A stretch of DNA of 64,000 bases, from NCBI GenBank assembly GCA_027886175.1, contig JAJNNQ010000137.1, positions 38,240,001 through 38,304,000 on the forward strand, in the 5' to 3' direction. Below are positions 45,923 through 60,100 of the stretch, in pieces (within the stretch, counting starts at the first letter, position 1; each line of letters opens with the position of its first letter). A program made the translations under genes and the position numbers. The DNA is from Phylloscopus collybita. Lineage: Eukaryota; Chordata; Aves; Passeriformes; Phylloscopidae. Below the pieces are notes generated by a model. It saw only the letters and a list, made by a program, of their open reading frames with translations, was not told the origin of the DNA and did no database searches.

Positions 45923-48900
45923 GTAACAGTGCTTTGCTAAGTAAAAACCTATCTGAGCTCTATAAATATTTTGCATTCTTCATACTTGCTAAAATATCAC
46001 ATAAGGAAAAGAAAGCAAGCTTCTGAGGCTGCAAAGTTTTTGAGCACCAGAATAGCAAATACCACAATGAGTGGGAAGAAAAGCAAAATTCTCACAGGGG
46101 AAGGAGACTCAGGAAGAACTTTCCATTGTAGACATAAGAGAAAATGTTAAGAAGCCCAGACCTTATTTGCAATCTTGAACTTCTGAAATGGAACGTGATT
46201 TTTACAGGTTGCTTTATCGGTTGATGAGCGAAGGGAAAATTCATGGTCTCTAGGCAAGCAGACAACTTGTGTGTGCCTGGTGACATGGTTCAAAACATGC
46301 ATTTGGATTTGGCTGGAACTAGAACTATGGTCTTGTTCACCTGTTTTGCCCTTTGCAAGTATCAGAAGAAGGCAATACCAGCAAACAGTGAGAATTGGGG
46401 TTCTATCCCATTGTTTGTACAGTGTGAAAAAACAAACAGCTCCATCCTGCCCTTATATATGGGTGTGAGCCTAAAAACATGCTCCCACTAGTATTTCTGC
46501 TTTTTTTCATTAAGCTTAAAGTAGATTCATATTGGTGGCTTGTATCCACATCTGAGAAATAAAAATTCACAACCCTGCTTTTGCAGAACTTGGATCTGTC
46601 AGCTCTGAGGTTTTGGTCAGACCATCACAGAGATAAGTAACAGCTGTGAAATTTGGCAGTCTAAAATGTTATGGGGTCGATTTGAGTGCCCTTGTTTTAA
46701 AATCAAGTTTCTTTTAGGGAAAAAAAATATTGAATCACAAAAGGGGAGAAGGTTTGTGGAGTGGTTCTGGTTTTATAAAACTGGCAAATAAGTGAAAGTT
46801 CTAGGATATTTACCTAGGTATGATGTAATTTCTACTTTCCCATTTTCTGATGAAAATCTGCCTGTGACTTAAGTCAGGAATAGTCTGCATTGGTCAAACA
46901 GTGCAAGCAATGCATCAGGATAAAGGTCATAATTTTCATCTAGGAAACTACTTTAAAAAGAAGGTTGCTTTAGCTGACATCAGAGCATTCATTGACCTTG
47001 CAGAAAAACCCTACTTTAGATAGAAATTCAAATGAACATGGATAGATTCTTTGGAATGCAAGCATTGACGTGATGCAAAGACCAGAGAAAATGTACAGTA
47101 GGCGTTTAAGAAAATAATTTGGATAGAACTCAGGCAGTAACAGAAGGAGAAAATGAGAAATGAAGTGTGGGCAGGAGGGACTTTTGTGAAGCTCTGTATG
47201 GGAAGACAGAATCCTTATGCTCAAACTGAGAGAGAGGGTGGAAAATTTAGAGGCTGGCAGTCATGTAATTAGAGAATGTCACTAGAGCCCACTTTTTTGC
47301 ATGTCTCTCATTTTTCCCTTGGGAGTGAAGTTATTAGAGCTCTTCCCACCATGCAATATTCACACCCAGTTTTCAAACCACGCAGATTTCCCCTGGGGAA
47401 GGAAAAAAAAAATAAAAATAAGGAAGTCCAAAACAAGGGATGTTTTACTTCTTAGTATTCCTCAAGCTCTATATACCACTCAAACACAGGATGCTTATTT
47501 GTCTTAATATAGATATTTGTTTGATCTGTACTGTGTGCAGCTATATACATATTTTGCAGGGAGTCTGTCATCCACAAATGTGAAGTAGAACTTACTTCAA
47601 GTAATGACTGCTTTCCCTTACACAAAGAAAGAAAGCTGGATTCCTGTGTTCTTTTAGACCCTCTAAATGAGGTTTCATGGAACATACTATGTTAATATTT
47701 AATTAAAAGGTTTGTCATAATGCACAGGCATGAGGTATTTAAATATGGGCTATTCAGACAATTCTGGCATTTCCCGACCTTTCGATTCTTTATTTTTACA
47801 AACTTAATCATTCTTGTGGATATAGGGTTGAGGTTATTTACATATAGGTGTGTGTTCCTTGAAAAATCAAATGCTGTTTTGTGTGTGCTGACTGATGATA
47901 ATAAAACACATGCTTGCCAAAATTGGTTACAAAAAAACTATGGTAGGTAGAAAAAAATTGTTCGTGATGATCTTCAAGAAAGTGTGCCACATTTATGATG
48001 TGAAATCAGGGGAAAAAAGCAATAGAGATTTCTGAGACTTTGGCAGGGAAAGTTTCGGTACTTCACAGCAATGTTGGTACTTAAGATTTCATCTGATCTC
48101 ACACAGCCTTTTGCAATTTTTTTTGTCTACTCTGAACAAAAAAAAATAATAGGGTTTGTGTCACAGCTTCAAGGTATGCCTTTTCAGGGGATGATGAACT
48201 TCTGTGAAAGACAATTACTCTTTTCATTGTCATCCCAGTAGATGTGTGAAGGACATATGCATTTTCTCTGTGGTATCATTACTATAAGCCTTTTTCATGA
48301 TTGGCATGATCTGCCCTTGCCTTTCTGCTGTAAAGGACTCTGCTGATGTCTCTTTTTGGGCAGAAAATAAATGATATGCTGCAAATATCTGATTTATATT
48401 AGCAAGTGGGAGAGAAGTTTTGATATTTTGTCCACTACTAGAGGCAGCAGCTTTTGCTGACAGCAATCCCGTGTTCATGAAAACTCAACCTGGGTTTTCT
48501 CTGACAATTTAAGTTGTAGCTTCTGCTTATATTTTAAAACTTTTTCTCTTTGTGAGCTGGCAGAACAATATTCTTTAGAGATGTGGGCTGATATCTATAA
48601 GGGTAATGCCATTTCTGGTGAATTTATACTTTCAGACTGATTCTCATTTTCTGGATCATGTAAAAAGATAAGCAGGTCTCCGGTGTGATGATACTAAATT
48701 GATTCAGATAGTACCTGTATCTCGGCACATTGCCTAAAAGCTAAGGACTGAAGGATTTCTGTATTGGAAACCTAGCCTGAGAGAGCTCATTCCCATAGTA
48801 ACATAAAATTGCCCTTTGAACAACTTCATAAAAGTTAAATTCACAAAGTCAGCATAAGCCAAGGCTTAAGTGTTGCTTACATACTGCTCTATGAAGCACA

Positions 48901-49074
48901 TTGGTGCAGAAAGTAGTACACCAAACTTGCTTGTACTGGGAAAGGAATTGTAAAGGCTGAAAGGACACTGGCAGCATCATATGTCAACAGTTGTTTCATT
49001 GGGTGTTATTTATTTGATTGGGGTTTTTTGTTTGTGTGGTGGTGGGGTTTTTTTTCTTTTTTTATAATTTGGAC

Positions 49075-49076
<2 letters not shown>

Positions 49077-49118
<42 letters not shown>
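49077..49118. repeat. Poly-T tract (T42)
   Basis: An uninterrupted run of 42 T. On the minus strand it could be the poly-A tail of a retroposed copy, but I recognise no gene-like sequence upstream of such a tail, so it is listed as a simple homopolymer. Confidence 0.9.
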
Positions 49119-49122
<4 letters not shown>

Positions 49123-52100
49123 AATGCCTATTTCTTCCAATTTACCTTGGTTCAGTTACCATAAGAAATTAATCAGAAAGGAAGATGGATTTTCTGCTTC
49201 GGGTATTATATGGGATATGGCTAAGAGAATTCTCAGTGGTATTACATTACATTTCATTTACTGTCTTTTCTACTTCCTCTATGCTTTAGTATTTGCCTCC
49301 TGGGACTTGTAGAGGGGGTATTTGAGGAACATTCTTGGAGTTCAAAGCCTTTTTCAAAGTAAGATGAGCCAAAAGAGATTAGATATAAGCGCACAAAATG
49401 AATTATGTTCTTCGGAAGAATAAGGTTCATTGCAATGTAAGTTGCAATGTTTCCAAACCACCCTGTGATGTTTATGAAAATTGTTAAGGAAGTTTAAAGT
49501 AACTATTAGAGGGGAATATAGCTCCACTGAGTTCAAATATTGTCCTTCCACTCCTACACCTGCAGAATTTAGTGCCAGTTTTCTTCACCTTTATCAATCA
49601 ACATAGGTTGTACAACCACTTGCCCCTCACATCCCTTGAATGCAGTATTCTTTCTTTTTCACCTTTTCTTTGGATGAAACCCAAAGCTTTAAAGTTTATG
49701 CTGCTTAGTGTGCTTCTATCATGACCCACTTCAGCTACTTTGCTGTTGCATTGAATCTGAGCCCCTGTACTACAAAGTTCTTATGCATAAGGAGTCTCCC
49801 AAATGCTTCCACCATCTGCCACATGTGCAGAAGATTTGGCAGTTATCTCAGACTAGCTCAGGCTGGCCGGTTTGTTCTCAGCCAAGCCATAATCACCATA
49901 ATACATAATTAATTGTAATAAAATAATTCCAGATTTTGCCTGTAGTTTGTTAGCTAACTTTCTGCATAAATGACTATAAGTTTTCTTCTGGTGTTTGTCT
50001 AAGTAGATGAGCCTTGAGTTGGACTACTGTGCTTTTGAAAAAGGAGCTTTTCCAGAGTTCAATCGGCATTGAACTGCGAGCTCTGTTTCATAGGGTTGGT
50101 CGTATCAGAAGAGGCTGAGATATCATGAACAGTAACTTGAAATCCAAATAGAATACGATGCCTGTTCTCATACTATACCATTCTAGAAGCACATAGAAAT
50201 TTCTGCTTTAATTTGGAGTTTACGTCATTGGGATGTTGCTTAATGGAGGGGCATACTTCATGTTTTGCCTTTCTATCCAGGTGATTCTGAGATGTATATT
50301 TCATCACTTTACTAATACTGTGTGTTCTGCTATGTGTCTCTGCAGTTTGGTATTGATGTGACCACTTTTCTGCCAAGCCTCAACTATTACCTGTTAAGTT
50401 TGCTGCTTCTGGTTGCAGAGTGGGATTTACTGGATAAAGGAAATGTTTATGCCACAGTATTGAACTATTCACTGTGTGCACATATTCAGCCCTCTACCCT
50501 TTCCTTTGTCTGTCAACATTTCAGGTCTCTCCAACACTGGGTATCTGTGTCTATGGCAATAAATATAAGTATCCATCCCACAGGTACGAAATAATAAATA
50601 ACACAGAAACAGATATGCCGCCTTCTGGCTGTCTAAGGCTTTCTTGGGCAAAACTGAGTTTTGCTGTGAAACTTCACTGTGTAGGGAGGCTTTCCAATGT
50701 CTTTGCATCTGCCTTCACCACTCAGTAGGCCTGTGACCGTTACTCTGTTTACAATCTAAAAAGTCATTGTAGATCATAAAGTCAGCATGGTTCATATAAT
50801 TGTGTGATTTGCTATCATCTTCTTGGTTGTGATTTTATAATATTAGTAAGTTTTTAGGGTATTGGAAAAATTTAAAATATCTATACCTCACTGTTTTTGC
50901 AGTTACTATTCAAATACCTATGGAAGCCGTAATTATAGAATCCCTCTTGTGAAGCAATTTAAATTTTAAAGTGCTTTTGCTATTATTCTCTTCTATACTT
51001 TTAATCTTCTCTAATTTCTTTTCACAGTTGTTGTGTTAACATTTCCCACCATTTACTTTTTTTTTATTCTCAAACAATCCTGCGTTTTCAAAGTCTCTGG
51101 TGTAAATCTTTCCTCATCTTGGCATCTGCTAGGCCATCAAGAAAGTTACTAGTTAGAAGTATCTATTTCAATGTTTATCTCGGCTTTTATTGTTTCTGCA
51201 AAGTACAAAGGCTAAATTTAAGTACCAAAAGCATAAATATGTGTGTATCCATGCATGAAGGGCAGAATAATTTTGTCAAAAGGAGCACTCCTGGAGTTTT
51301 GGCTCATTATGTTGTTAACTATTCAGAATTCTTTGAGGATGAATTCCTTATTTTCAAAAGCATAATGAGAAATAATTTTTTTTCAGTAATACGATTTTGT
51401 ACAGCATTATTAATTTAGAAAGAATGTTCTTTGAATGATTTGTTTCTGGTCAATTTGTGGTCATTACTAGAAATAAGTATTTTAACTTTTGCAGGAATAC
51501 AAGAAAACTACATTCTCATGCAATGCTAAATGAGCTGAGCATAGTTTGCTGTAGGTTCATTGAACCAAAGGCTGGTTCTCTGCAGATGACACGTATACTA
51601 TTATCATAAACGTACTTTTTAAAAGGGGATGGTGTGGAGCTAGGTATTAATGACATGCAGTCTGTTGGAATTTCTCCTTATTTCAAAATTTGGTTTAATA
51701 CTTTAAAATTATTTGAAGAGAGGCAGGACTTTATCTTTTATTAACAGTTTTCTAATACTTCAGGCAAAATGTAGATGGTTTATTTTGATTGCAATCTACT
51801 TTTGAAGAGACAATCAATAAAAGCTTTCCAAGATTCAGCTTACAGTTTCAGCAGCAGCAATATTTTGGTCCACCACTGTACTTCAGTGTTACCAGCAAAG
51901 ACTACTGTACTGCCTCTTTGTGTTAGAATAAAACATGGGTAGTATGATTTAAATCATTAACCAAAAATACCCCAGGCTCAAATATAAAATTCAAGAACTT
52001 GAGTCTCCCATGTGATACCTACTTGAGTCCTGAAGTCAAGAAACAAATTAATTTCTTTAAAATGTCTTGATTCATTTGATGGCTGGAGGAAACAAGTGTT

Positions 52101-55100
52101 GTCATTTTATTTCCTTGCATGGCTATTTTTAAAAAAATCATGTTGAAATTTGTAATAAAAGAGTTACCATTCATATTACAGTTGTAACATTTACAAACAC
52201 GTGTATTTTAGACAGAAATCTCATAAAACTGGACATTAAATTATGGATTTTGATGATTTATTACTGGAGATAAAGCAGCTCATGATTGCTAAGCTGTCTT
52301 TTGTTATAAATTGCCTGAGAAATATTTATTTCTTAATGAAGTAATTTTTTAAAGAGCTGTTTTTATAATAGTTGCATTCCAGACTGAGGTAGTTGCATGC
52401 TTGTCAAACTAAACGTATGAATTATAAGAACATTCCAATAAACCCTTTCATGGAAAGCAATTAATTTGTAACACTATAAAAATCCTTTGCCTTGGATTTA
52501 TTAGGTTTAAGTTTATTTCAAATAAAATTTGAACTTGGCAACTTCAGCAGACCTCTAGAACAATGAGAAATAGGTAAAAATGGAGACCCTCATCATGATG
52601 GACTTCATATTCATGAGATGTTATGAGAAAGGGGTTAAATAAACTGTTGTTTTGTACACCTGTACTGTCTCCTAGTTGACAGGTGAAAAAAATAGTTAAC
52701 TGAAAGGAAGAATAAATGTAAGTTAAACTAAACATCTAAAGTGCAAGCGCACTTCGCTGCTCATGCTGTAGGGCTACTTACAGTGCACAAGAGGAAAATT
52801 GAAAGGTTTTGACTCTTTCCTTTGCAATGTGCTGCTCTTGGAGAAAAAGGGTGCTACTGTGTCCTGGGCCTCCAGGAAAGCAGCGATGTTCAATACGTTT
52901 TGGAATTGAAACTGAATTGCGAGGTACCTTTATCATTAGTGGTTAAAGATAGCTGGGATCCAGATGAAAATTGGTCATGGGTTATCCATGATTAAATAAA
53001 ATTAGAAGAAGGATGTCTGTGAAGCTGTGCAGGTTAAAAAATATGGGACCCTTTTATTTTCCTTGACAGAGAAATAGACTTTGAACACTGTAGGCTGTCT
53101 GAAGGCTGTGTTCAAAGGGAGAGAGCATGAAGGGAAAGCTGGGAAGAATACCACGTGGTTCACAACCTGCCAGCCAGTGCACAGAGTACCCTGTGCTGCA
53201 GGCTGCTGCTGCAGAGCACACCATATGCTAACCTCTCAGTTTGGAAAAAGAATTCTCTCCATTTGCTTATATCAACATTTTGCTTACAAAACTTAATGAT
53301 GTCACCTCTGAGTCTTCTTTTGATGGAGAGAGAAAAAGACAAGCCTCCCTCATCAATCTGTTCTCCAAGTACTATTGTGGAGGCTTCCTGCCCCTCCTAA
53401 GCCCCTTGTGACAACCTCAGTTCCACACAGGGAAGTGTTTGATGCAGCAATATGCTAGGAGTTTGTTTTCTTTTGAAGTTACAGCACTAATCTCATCTGT
53501 ATCTAATTGTTAAAATATTAAGTCTTCAAAGTTTTCCTTTGTAAACAAAAGATTGTCATAACAATTTAAGCAGGATCAGATGTGTAAATTTAAAGAGTGG
53601 AACCCTGAATGAATTCTACAGAAGATTTTTTGCAAAAGGATGCAATATACTTAGAATTCAAGCCTTCTTAGTGGATTGAATAATCTAAAATACATTATCT
53701 GAAGAAGATTTTAAAACCAGGTTTACCTAATTAAATTTACCTAAATAAATATACTTCTCATCTCTTACCTATGTGCATTAGCTTTAATTTCTGATGTGCT
53801 AAATTTTCCCTTTTATTCCTTTTGAATGCATCACGCTCTAGTATGTTTCATACTGCAGAATAGAATGTAAAATGGCTGTTAACCCTATCAACTGCTGTGA
53901 ACGTAAATTCATAAAAGCAAAAATTGCTTTACTGCATTTTAAATACATGAGTAGTGTTGGAAATAATTGCACTGCTCTGGGAAGTACAATAACTGTTAAA
54001 ACAGGTGTTTGTCATTCCTCTAAGTGTTTTATCTAGAAACAAATCTTATTGATATAAGCTACTGTCTTTTATGTTTAAATACCCAACAGTTTTGATCAAA
54101 CACTAGGTATACTGATTTAAAAGTGAAATTAGGATATTTTAAATGGATATGAATTCAACCAGTTTCTGGAAAAGAAGCTACAGAGTCAAAAAAGTGACAT
54201 ATTGCATATCTTCTGAGAGTTTATCAGTGAACAGATTCATACTGATAGCAAGGAATAAAAGTTGAATTTTTTTTTTTGATTCTAACTAGAAATGCACACA
54301 ATTTTGTTAGCATTGTGAACTTTAGGAACAAGACATGAATAATGAAAGTACTTAATTTTTTTAAAATCAAACCTAGATCTTTCTCTAAGATATTTATTTA
54401 CTGATTTGAATACTAAAGTAGACAAAATGCAATAAGTGGTCTTCATCTGCGGTGACAGGAGGACACGTAATGCTTTCTGAGAAGCCAGAGATCAGCAAAG
54501 GTGTGTAATCTTCATGATTCATGAACCACCATCTGGAAGTCCTTATGTTTGTTGACTGTACTAGGAACATTGCTAGACATCTAGCTTTTATAACAGCGTT
54601 ATAACTGTTCGGAATAATTTTTTTTAAATGTTGGTTTTTTAATTTTAATTTTAAATAGAATGAATTCTAGTACAGCACTGCAATAAAGTTGACAGCCTGT
54701 CACCCAGGGATAGTTCCTTAGTGGAAGGAGTTATCTTTTAAGGGCTTTTAGAATGTTTTTCCTAAAATCCTTTTAAAAATCATCAGAGTCTTTGTACATC
54801 AAAGTTATTGAAAGAGAAACGACCATGTTTTTTTTAAGGCTGAAGAATTATTCCTTTTCTTCTTTGAGTTAAAATCATTCCCCCTTATGAAGACTTGACT
54901 CAGTGTGCCACTTATGACCCAAACTTTCTGATGCATAACCAACAACTGAATTTGCTGTATTTTACAAGTCTTTTTCCTTTGTTCAGTCCAGAAATAAATT
55001 TATGATCCCTTCTTTTGTACATCTTTCTTTCTGATCATTTAAATTAATGATATCAGCTGTACTCTTGAGAAATGGATTAGTATCAAGTGGATAAACTCAA

Positions 55101-56803
55101 TGCAGAATCATGTAGGAAAAATAATTTTGTGTATTAAAAATAATAGATGTTGACAGTGGTAATTTAGAGCCTTCCAGATAAATTTTGAAACTTATTATCC
55201 TAGCTAGATTTTCAACAGCTTTCCCTAAACAGCTTATTTTCAATAAAAATATCCACATATTTCCTTTTGAAATGCATTTATTAGATTGGAAATGTTGGAA
55301 ACTTTAAGACAACTGGGCTTGTGTGTGTGTCATTCCAGCAAGCCACTGAATTGGTGGGTAGTGGTAAGTGAGCCCAAATAACTCTGAGTCAATTTCTGCA
55401 GTTTTCCAGTGTGGGCAGTAAGAACAGCCGACATCACAGAAAATTTATGATAGATAGTTTATTAATATTGGGTTCCTTGGTGGCGTTTTGTCAGATTCTT
55501 GGACTTAGTGCAGCTATTTGGTCCAAGTCAGCACAAAGGCAATAAATACTGAAGGTAGCTGGTCAGCAATGTCACGTGTAATTTTGGTCCTCAGTCTGTG
55601 GTGGGTTTGACTAATGCTTATTGAGGTAACCATAACTATTTCCTTGACAAGAGCTCCTTTCCTTCAACTAGCCATGACTCTGCTACAGGGAGAACTGAAT
55701 AATGTGGTATTTGCTGTCTTAAGGCTGCAAGGAAATTCTCCTGTTTCTGCTACCACCTTCTGTATCAGTTTCTGAAAAAACACCTTCTTGTATTTGAGTT
55801 GCAGCTTTGTGGGCTTTGTTCCTGGTATTTGCAAGGAGAAGCTGGGATAAAAGCCTGAGATAAATCCTAAGAAGACTAATCCAACTTAAGTATCTCACAC
55901 CTGGTTTTATAGGATTTTTATTTGAAAACCTGAGCTAGGTTATCAAAAAATAAGCACTGTCTAAAAAGGAAAAATAGGAAAAATTAGGCAAAATAAATAA
56001 GAATCTCTTATTAAAAATTTGAGAATTGTATGTAACCTAATTATTTCAGGATGGCTTGCACTACGGAGGTTGAAAAGCTGTAAATAAAAATAGATTTTCA
56101 GAGTACAGTGTTAAATCTTTGCATGTTTACTGTGTATCTTTTAGGCAAACAGAAATGCTCCTGAGTGAACTTTAAACAACTGAATCTTTCCCAGTTAATT
56201 GTCTTCTATTTCACCTTTGAATGTTTTTCCAAAATATTGTTTGCAGTAGTGTGCCATAATGTAGAAATTATGCCGAACATGTCAGATCTCTCCAAATGGC
56301 ACATGATTAGATTCAAGAGCTGCATGCTTAAGCTGTAGATTTAGCAAGTTACATTCTCTTTTCATTTGACCCTGGAGAATTTCCTCAAGAGAAATTCGTG
56401 GATTAATGTACATGTAATTGAAAGCCATATATATATTTAAGGAAACTCAGTTAGACCTGAATGTTACTCTTCTTCCCTGTCTTTTTCTATTTCTGATAGG
56501 AAAATAAACCCCATTATGTTGAACAGCTGTGATTTTAGAAGATGTGGAATAATATGATGAGAATACTGTGGGTCTCTAATGTATTCAAACGGTCTAACTT
56601 TTGCTATATGTATTTTACTACTCGGTCTCAGTGAAAAAGATGAAACATCTCCTACACTTCCTCTCTGGTGCATACCCTACATGCAATCCTGTATTTGCCA
56701 TTCAGAGCTTCCCAAAAAGGATTTTATTACCACACTCTAAATACTCTTTACAGATGGACAAAATTATTTAGTACCTTCCTGAGCAGTTCTTCAAGATGAG
56801 TAT

Positions 56804-57190
56804 ATGTTAAGAGGGCAGTCAGAAAGTGACCTGCTCATTGGGCTAAACCAGGAGAAGGAAGCTTCCAGAGAGACAGCAGGGAAAGGCCTTCACCATTATG
56901 AAGATGCAAACTGGGCTACTAATTATGTATCAAAGCAGAATTATCCTACATCTCCTAACACCTCAAGGTTTTCTAAAGAGACTGCTGAAACTGTGCAAAA
57001 AGATATCAAAAGAGGGTTGAGGAGACTGCTGTTCTCAACGGTGTTCATAGCACAACAAGCACAGTGTGCGTGCCTGTGTGGCTGCCCTTCTGCTCTGCTC
57101 AGCATGCCAGCAACATCAGACCCTGCAATATTCAGGGTCAGTTCTATTCAACTGGGATATTCTCAAATTATTTTACAGGCTGTTGACTAA
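56804..57190 (+). other. Unassigned 128-codon open frame in the last intron
   Basis: The frame opens after a stop at 56780-56782 and has an ATG at 56804. The first ~75 residues are hydrophilic (e.g. MLRGQSESDLLIGLNQEKEA), then Cys-rich. A possible donor in phase 2 occurs inside (TCAAG|gttttc, weak), which would fit the next NAV3 exon, and another (TCAGG|gtcagt) is in phase 0, which would not. I do not recognise the peptide in NAV3 or elsewhere. It could be a chance frame or a lineage-specific alternative first exon. Confidence 0.18.
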
Positions 57191-60100
57191 AAAAAACGCA
57201 AGTAATTATTTTGTGTTTGGCTTTAGCATGGGTGTTTTGCTTTCTTTTAGAGAAACATGATTGGCTTTTTGCTGCAGAGGATGTTGGCCTGGTGCAGGGA
57301 GAGCCCTAAGCATCCCTGCAATGGTGCTGGTGGTTCAGAGAGGCCTAAGACCTCAGCAGAGGTGGTGTGGTTCCCTGAGCTTCATGCCTCAGCACTTGCC
57401 AGTTGCTATGTGTAGCCAAATGATTGCTGAAGAACCTTTTGTGCTGCTCTTAATTATAAACAACATTTCATTAATTGTCCAGTATCCCCAGATTGTGGAA
57501 ATCCAGATGTGGACTGAAGGCATCAATATGTTCTGTGTACAGTTGGGATGGAACAGGAAATTTAACCTGCAGTTGTTGAGTATGTAAAACTCAAAGTACA
57601 TAATGAGAACTGTATTAAGTCTAGAAAAATTACTGCTTATTGTGTCAGGAATGAAAGACATTTATCACAATAGTACTTCAGAGTGTATATGCTATAGTGG
57701 CAAAAATATTACTGATAGTTTTTCTTTGTGCTACAGTTTCAAAGTTCTTTGATACATATTTAGCTGCCATATTTAGTTTGTAATAAAGGCTGGGTATCAG
57801 TTTCATCAGGACTTTGTGCAAGCCCTAGGAATCAGCTGGCTCCTTATTTTAATCAGAGTAAGATCTCATGAAGCTAATATCAGAGGCTCTACAAAAATGT
57901 ATGGCAGCAACAGTTTTTAAGAAAAAATACATAATCAAAGGTGTGGCATGTTAAAAGTTGCAGTCTTTATGCATTAGTTCAATTTAATGTTCATGTTGCT
58001 GGTTTCCATTAGTTAAACAAGGGAAAGACATTTTTATTTCCCAGTATACTCTCATTTTTGTGTTGTTAAAGGACTTATTTTTGGCAGAAACAAAAATAAT
58101 TTGTTCGACAAGAACATATAGAATCATTCATGCATTTCCCAAAAACCAGTCTTATGTTGAAGTTTCTCTATGGAGCTATTCCATCTGCTATTTTTCTGTA
58201 AATTCCAAGAGAAATCTTAGAAGGTTTTTTTTGTTGTTGTTGTTGTTTATTTACTTGTTTTTAATTGTCACTGGTAAAGCAAGATTTCTTAAGAACGAAT
58301 TTTTGGCAGAGTTTTAATTTTTTTCTTTTTGGAGATGGATTTTTTTTAGAATAAGCAGCTACCTCAGTTATTTCTGATTCACCGCTGATTTAAAGTTAGA
58401 CCCCCTTCCTTAATGGGTTTCTCTTCCTAGTGCTAGTTTTTTCTTCTGATATTTTTATAAAAGCCTTCTGTATTCCCATTTGGGTAGCCTTACTTCACGA
58501 TGCTTCTTCTCTGGCGTTATCTCTTCCCTGCAAGACTTGTCTGAAGCCATATTACTAATCGCTTTCCTTCCCAGTTTTCTTTTACAAGAAAGGACTTTTT
58601 TGACCTTCGAACTTTTAACTCACTTCGGTCATTTCTTTTTCCTTGCGTTTTTCCTTTTGAAGCAGTATTGAATTCCATTATACCTCCTGGGGGGTCTTTT
58701 AAGTTTGACCAGCTTTCCTGTATTCCAGTAGTTGTGTTCTTTGGATTTTTTTTGGTTTTTTTTCACATTTCCAGCTAGTTTCATTCTTATACTCAACATC
58801 TGTTGGTTGGATTTGCTTGTTTGTTTGACCAAAGACAAATATACCAAGCTCTTTTCTCTAGTTGCACATTTCTAGGATAGACTATAATTCAAAGTAGACT
58901 CTGATTCTCCATTTTAATAGGTATTTGATTCTATTAGTTACTCAGCAATTAGCTATAGGCCTTTCCATGGTGATCCCCTCTTTTAAATTTATTGCCACAG
59001 TGTTTTTGATTATGAGATTGTAGCTCAGCAATGGTTCCATTTTGAAATTCCGCTATTTTTTCTGTCACTTTCTGTCTCTGCAGTATATATGAGAACCTAC
59101 TTTTGCTGTTTAGTTACATTTATGAAGGTGATTGCCGTTCATTCTCCAGACTGGTTTTGTGGTCTCAGATTTTTTTCCAGTGTACCACTTTTCAGTAATT
59201 CTATTCTCTTCCAGCTTACTTTTCAATCTCTTCTAATAGCAGAGTAAACTTGCTGATAAATACTGGCTGGACTTTGGGGGAGAGGAACAGTAGTCAGGAA
59301 TGAGAAAGAACTGCAAAAGGCTGATGTCAGTATTCAATTTGGAAAAAAAGTCTGACGTGCTGCTGCTGGGGAGCATTCAAAGAATTAATTCAGCTTTGTA
59401 AAGTGGGTGGTAACTAACATGACAGCCTAGAAGTCTGGAGTGTGAGAGGAGGACAAATTTCCCCAAGATGGCAGAGACTTAATTAATTGCAACAGACTTA
59501 AAATATTTTTGCTGTCTGCAGCTATGTTTTTATTCTATCTGTCACCTACTAGCCTGCTCTCCAACTTGAATATTTATTTCATCTAATAATGTAGGAAGTG
59601 GGGAAAGCATTTCATTGTAATGGGGAACTTTTATACTGGGAATTTTTCTCTCCCTATATAGTGAAGCCATTTATGGCCACCTTCCATCTTTGTTAATGGC
59701 TCACCTCTGAAGCTTAGTAGTCTAACTGGAGTAATTAATAGGCTAAAAGAGATGTGCTATATTGCTGCTATGTCTTCCTCAAGATTTCCAGCTGATAAAG
59801 GGGTTTTTTAATTTGTTTTGTTTTGGGCATTGGGTTGTTGTTTTTGTGTGTGTGCACAGCCAAGCAGTAGCCCTGATTTTTTTTTGTCTTTTCTGGCTTT
59901 AACTCAGGATGACATTTATGGGAGATGTGAGAGCTTCAGGATGCTGGGGTGAGATCCTGGGTGATTGCCATTTGGCAGTGATTTACGAAAGCAGCTTGCC
60001 TCATCTCGCTGATTGTGATCCTGGTACATTTATTGCTATAAACACAGATAGCCAGAGGTCCCATTACCTTCTCAGCAAAAGTTTGCTGTGTCATAGACTT

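Noticed and set aside
49077..49118. Poly-A tail of a processed pseudogene on the minus strand
   Set aside because: No gene-like sequence was recognised upstream of the tail in that orientation.
52950..52990. Next NAV3 exon starting ag|CTGGGAT (expected S-WDD...)
   Set aside because: After Ser-Trp-Asp the frame reads Pro-Asp-Glu-Asn-Trp rather than Asp-Ser-Ser-Ser; there is no proper acceptor tract or donor.
53280..53400. Possible very old CR1 piece (atgatgtcacctctgagtcttct wording)
   Set aside because: The resemblance to the CR1 'gaggtcacctctgagcctcc' block is short and no neighbouring CR1 words support it; too weak to annotate.
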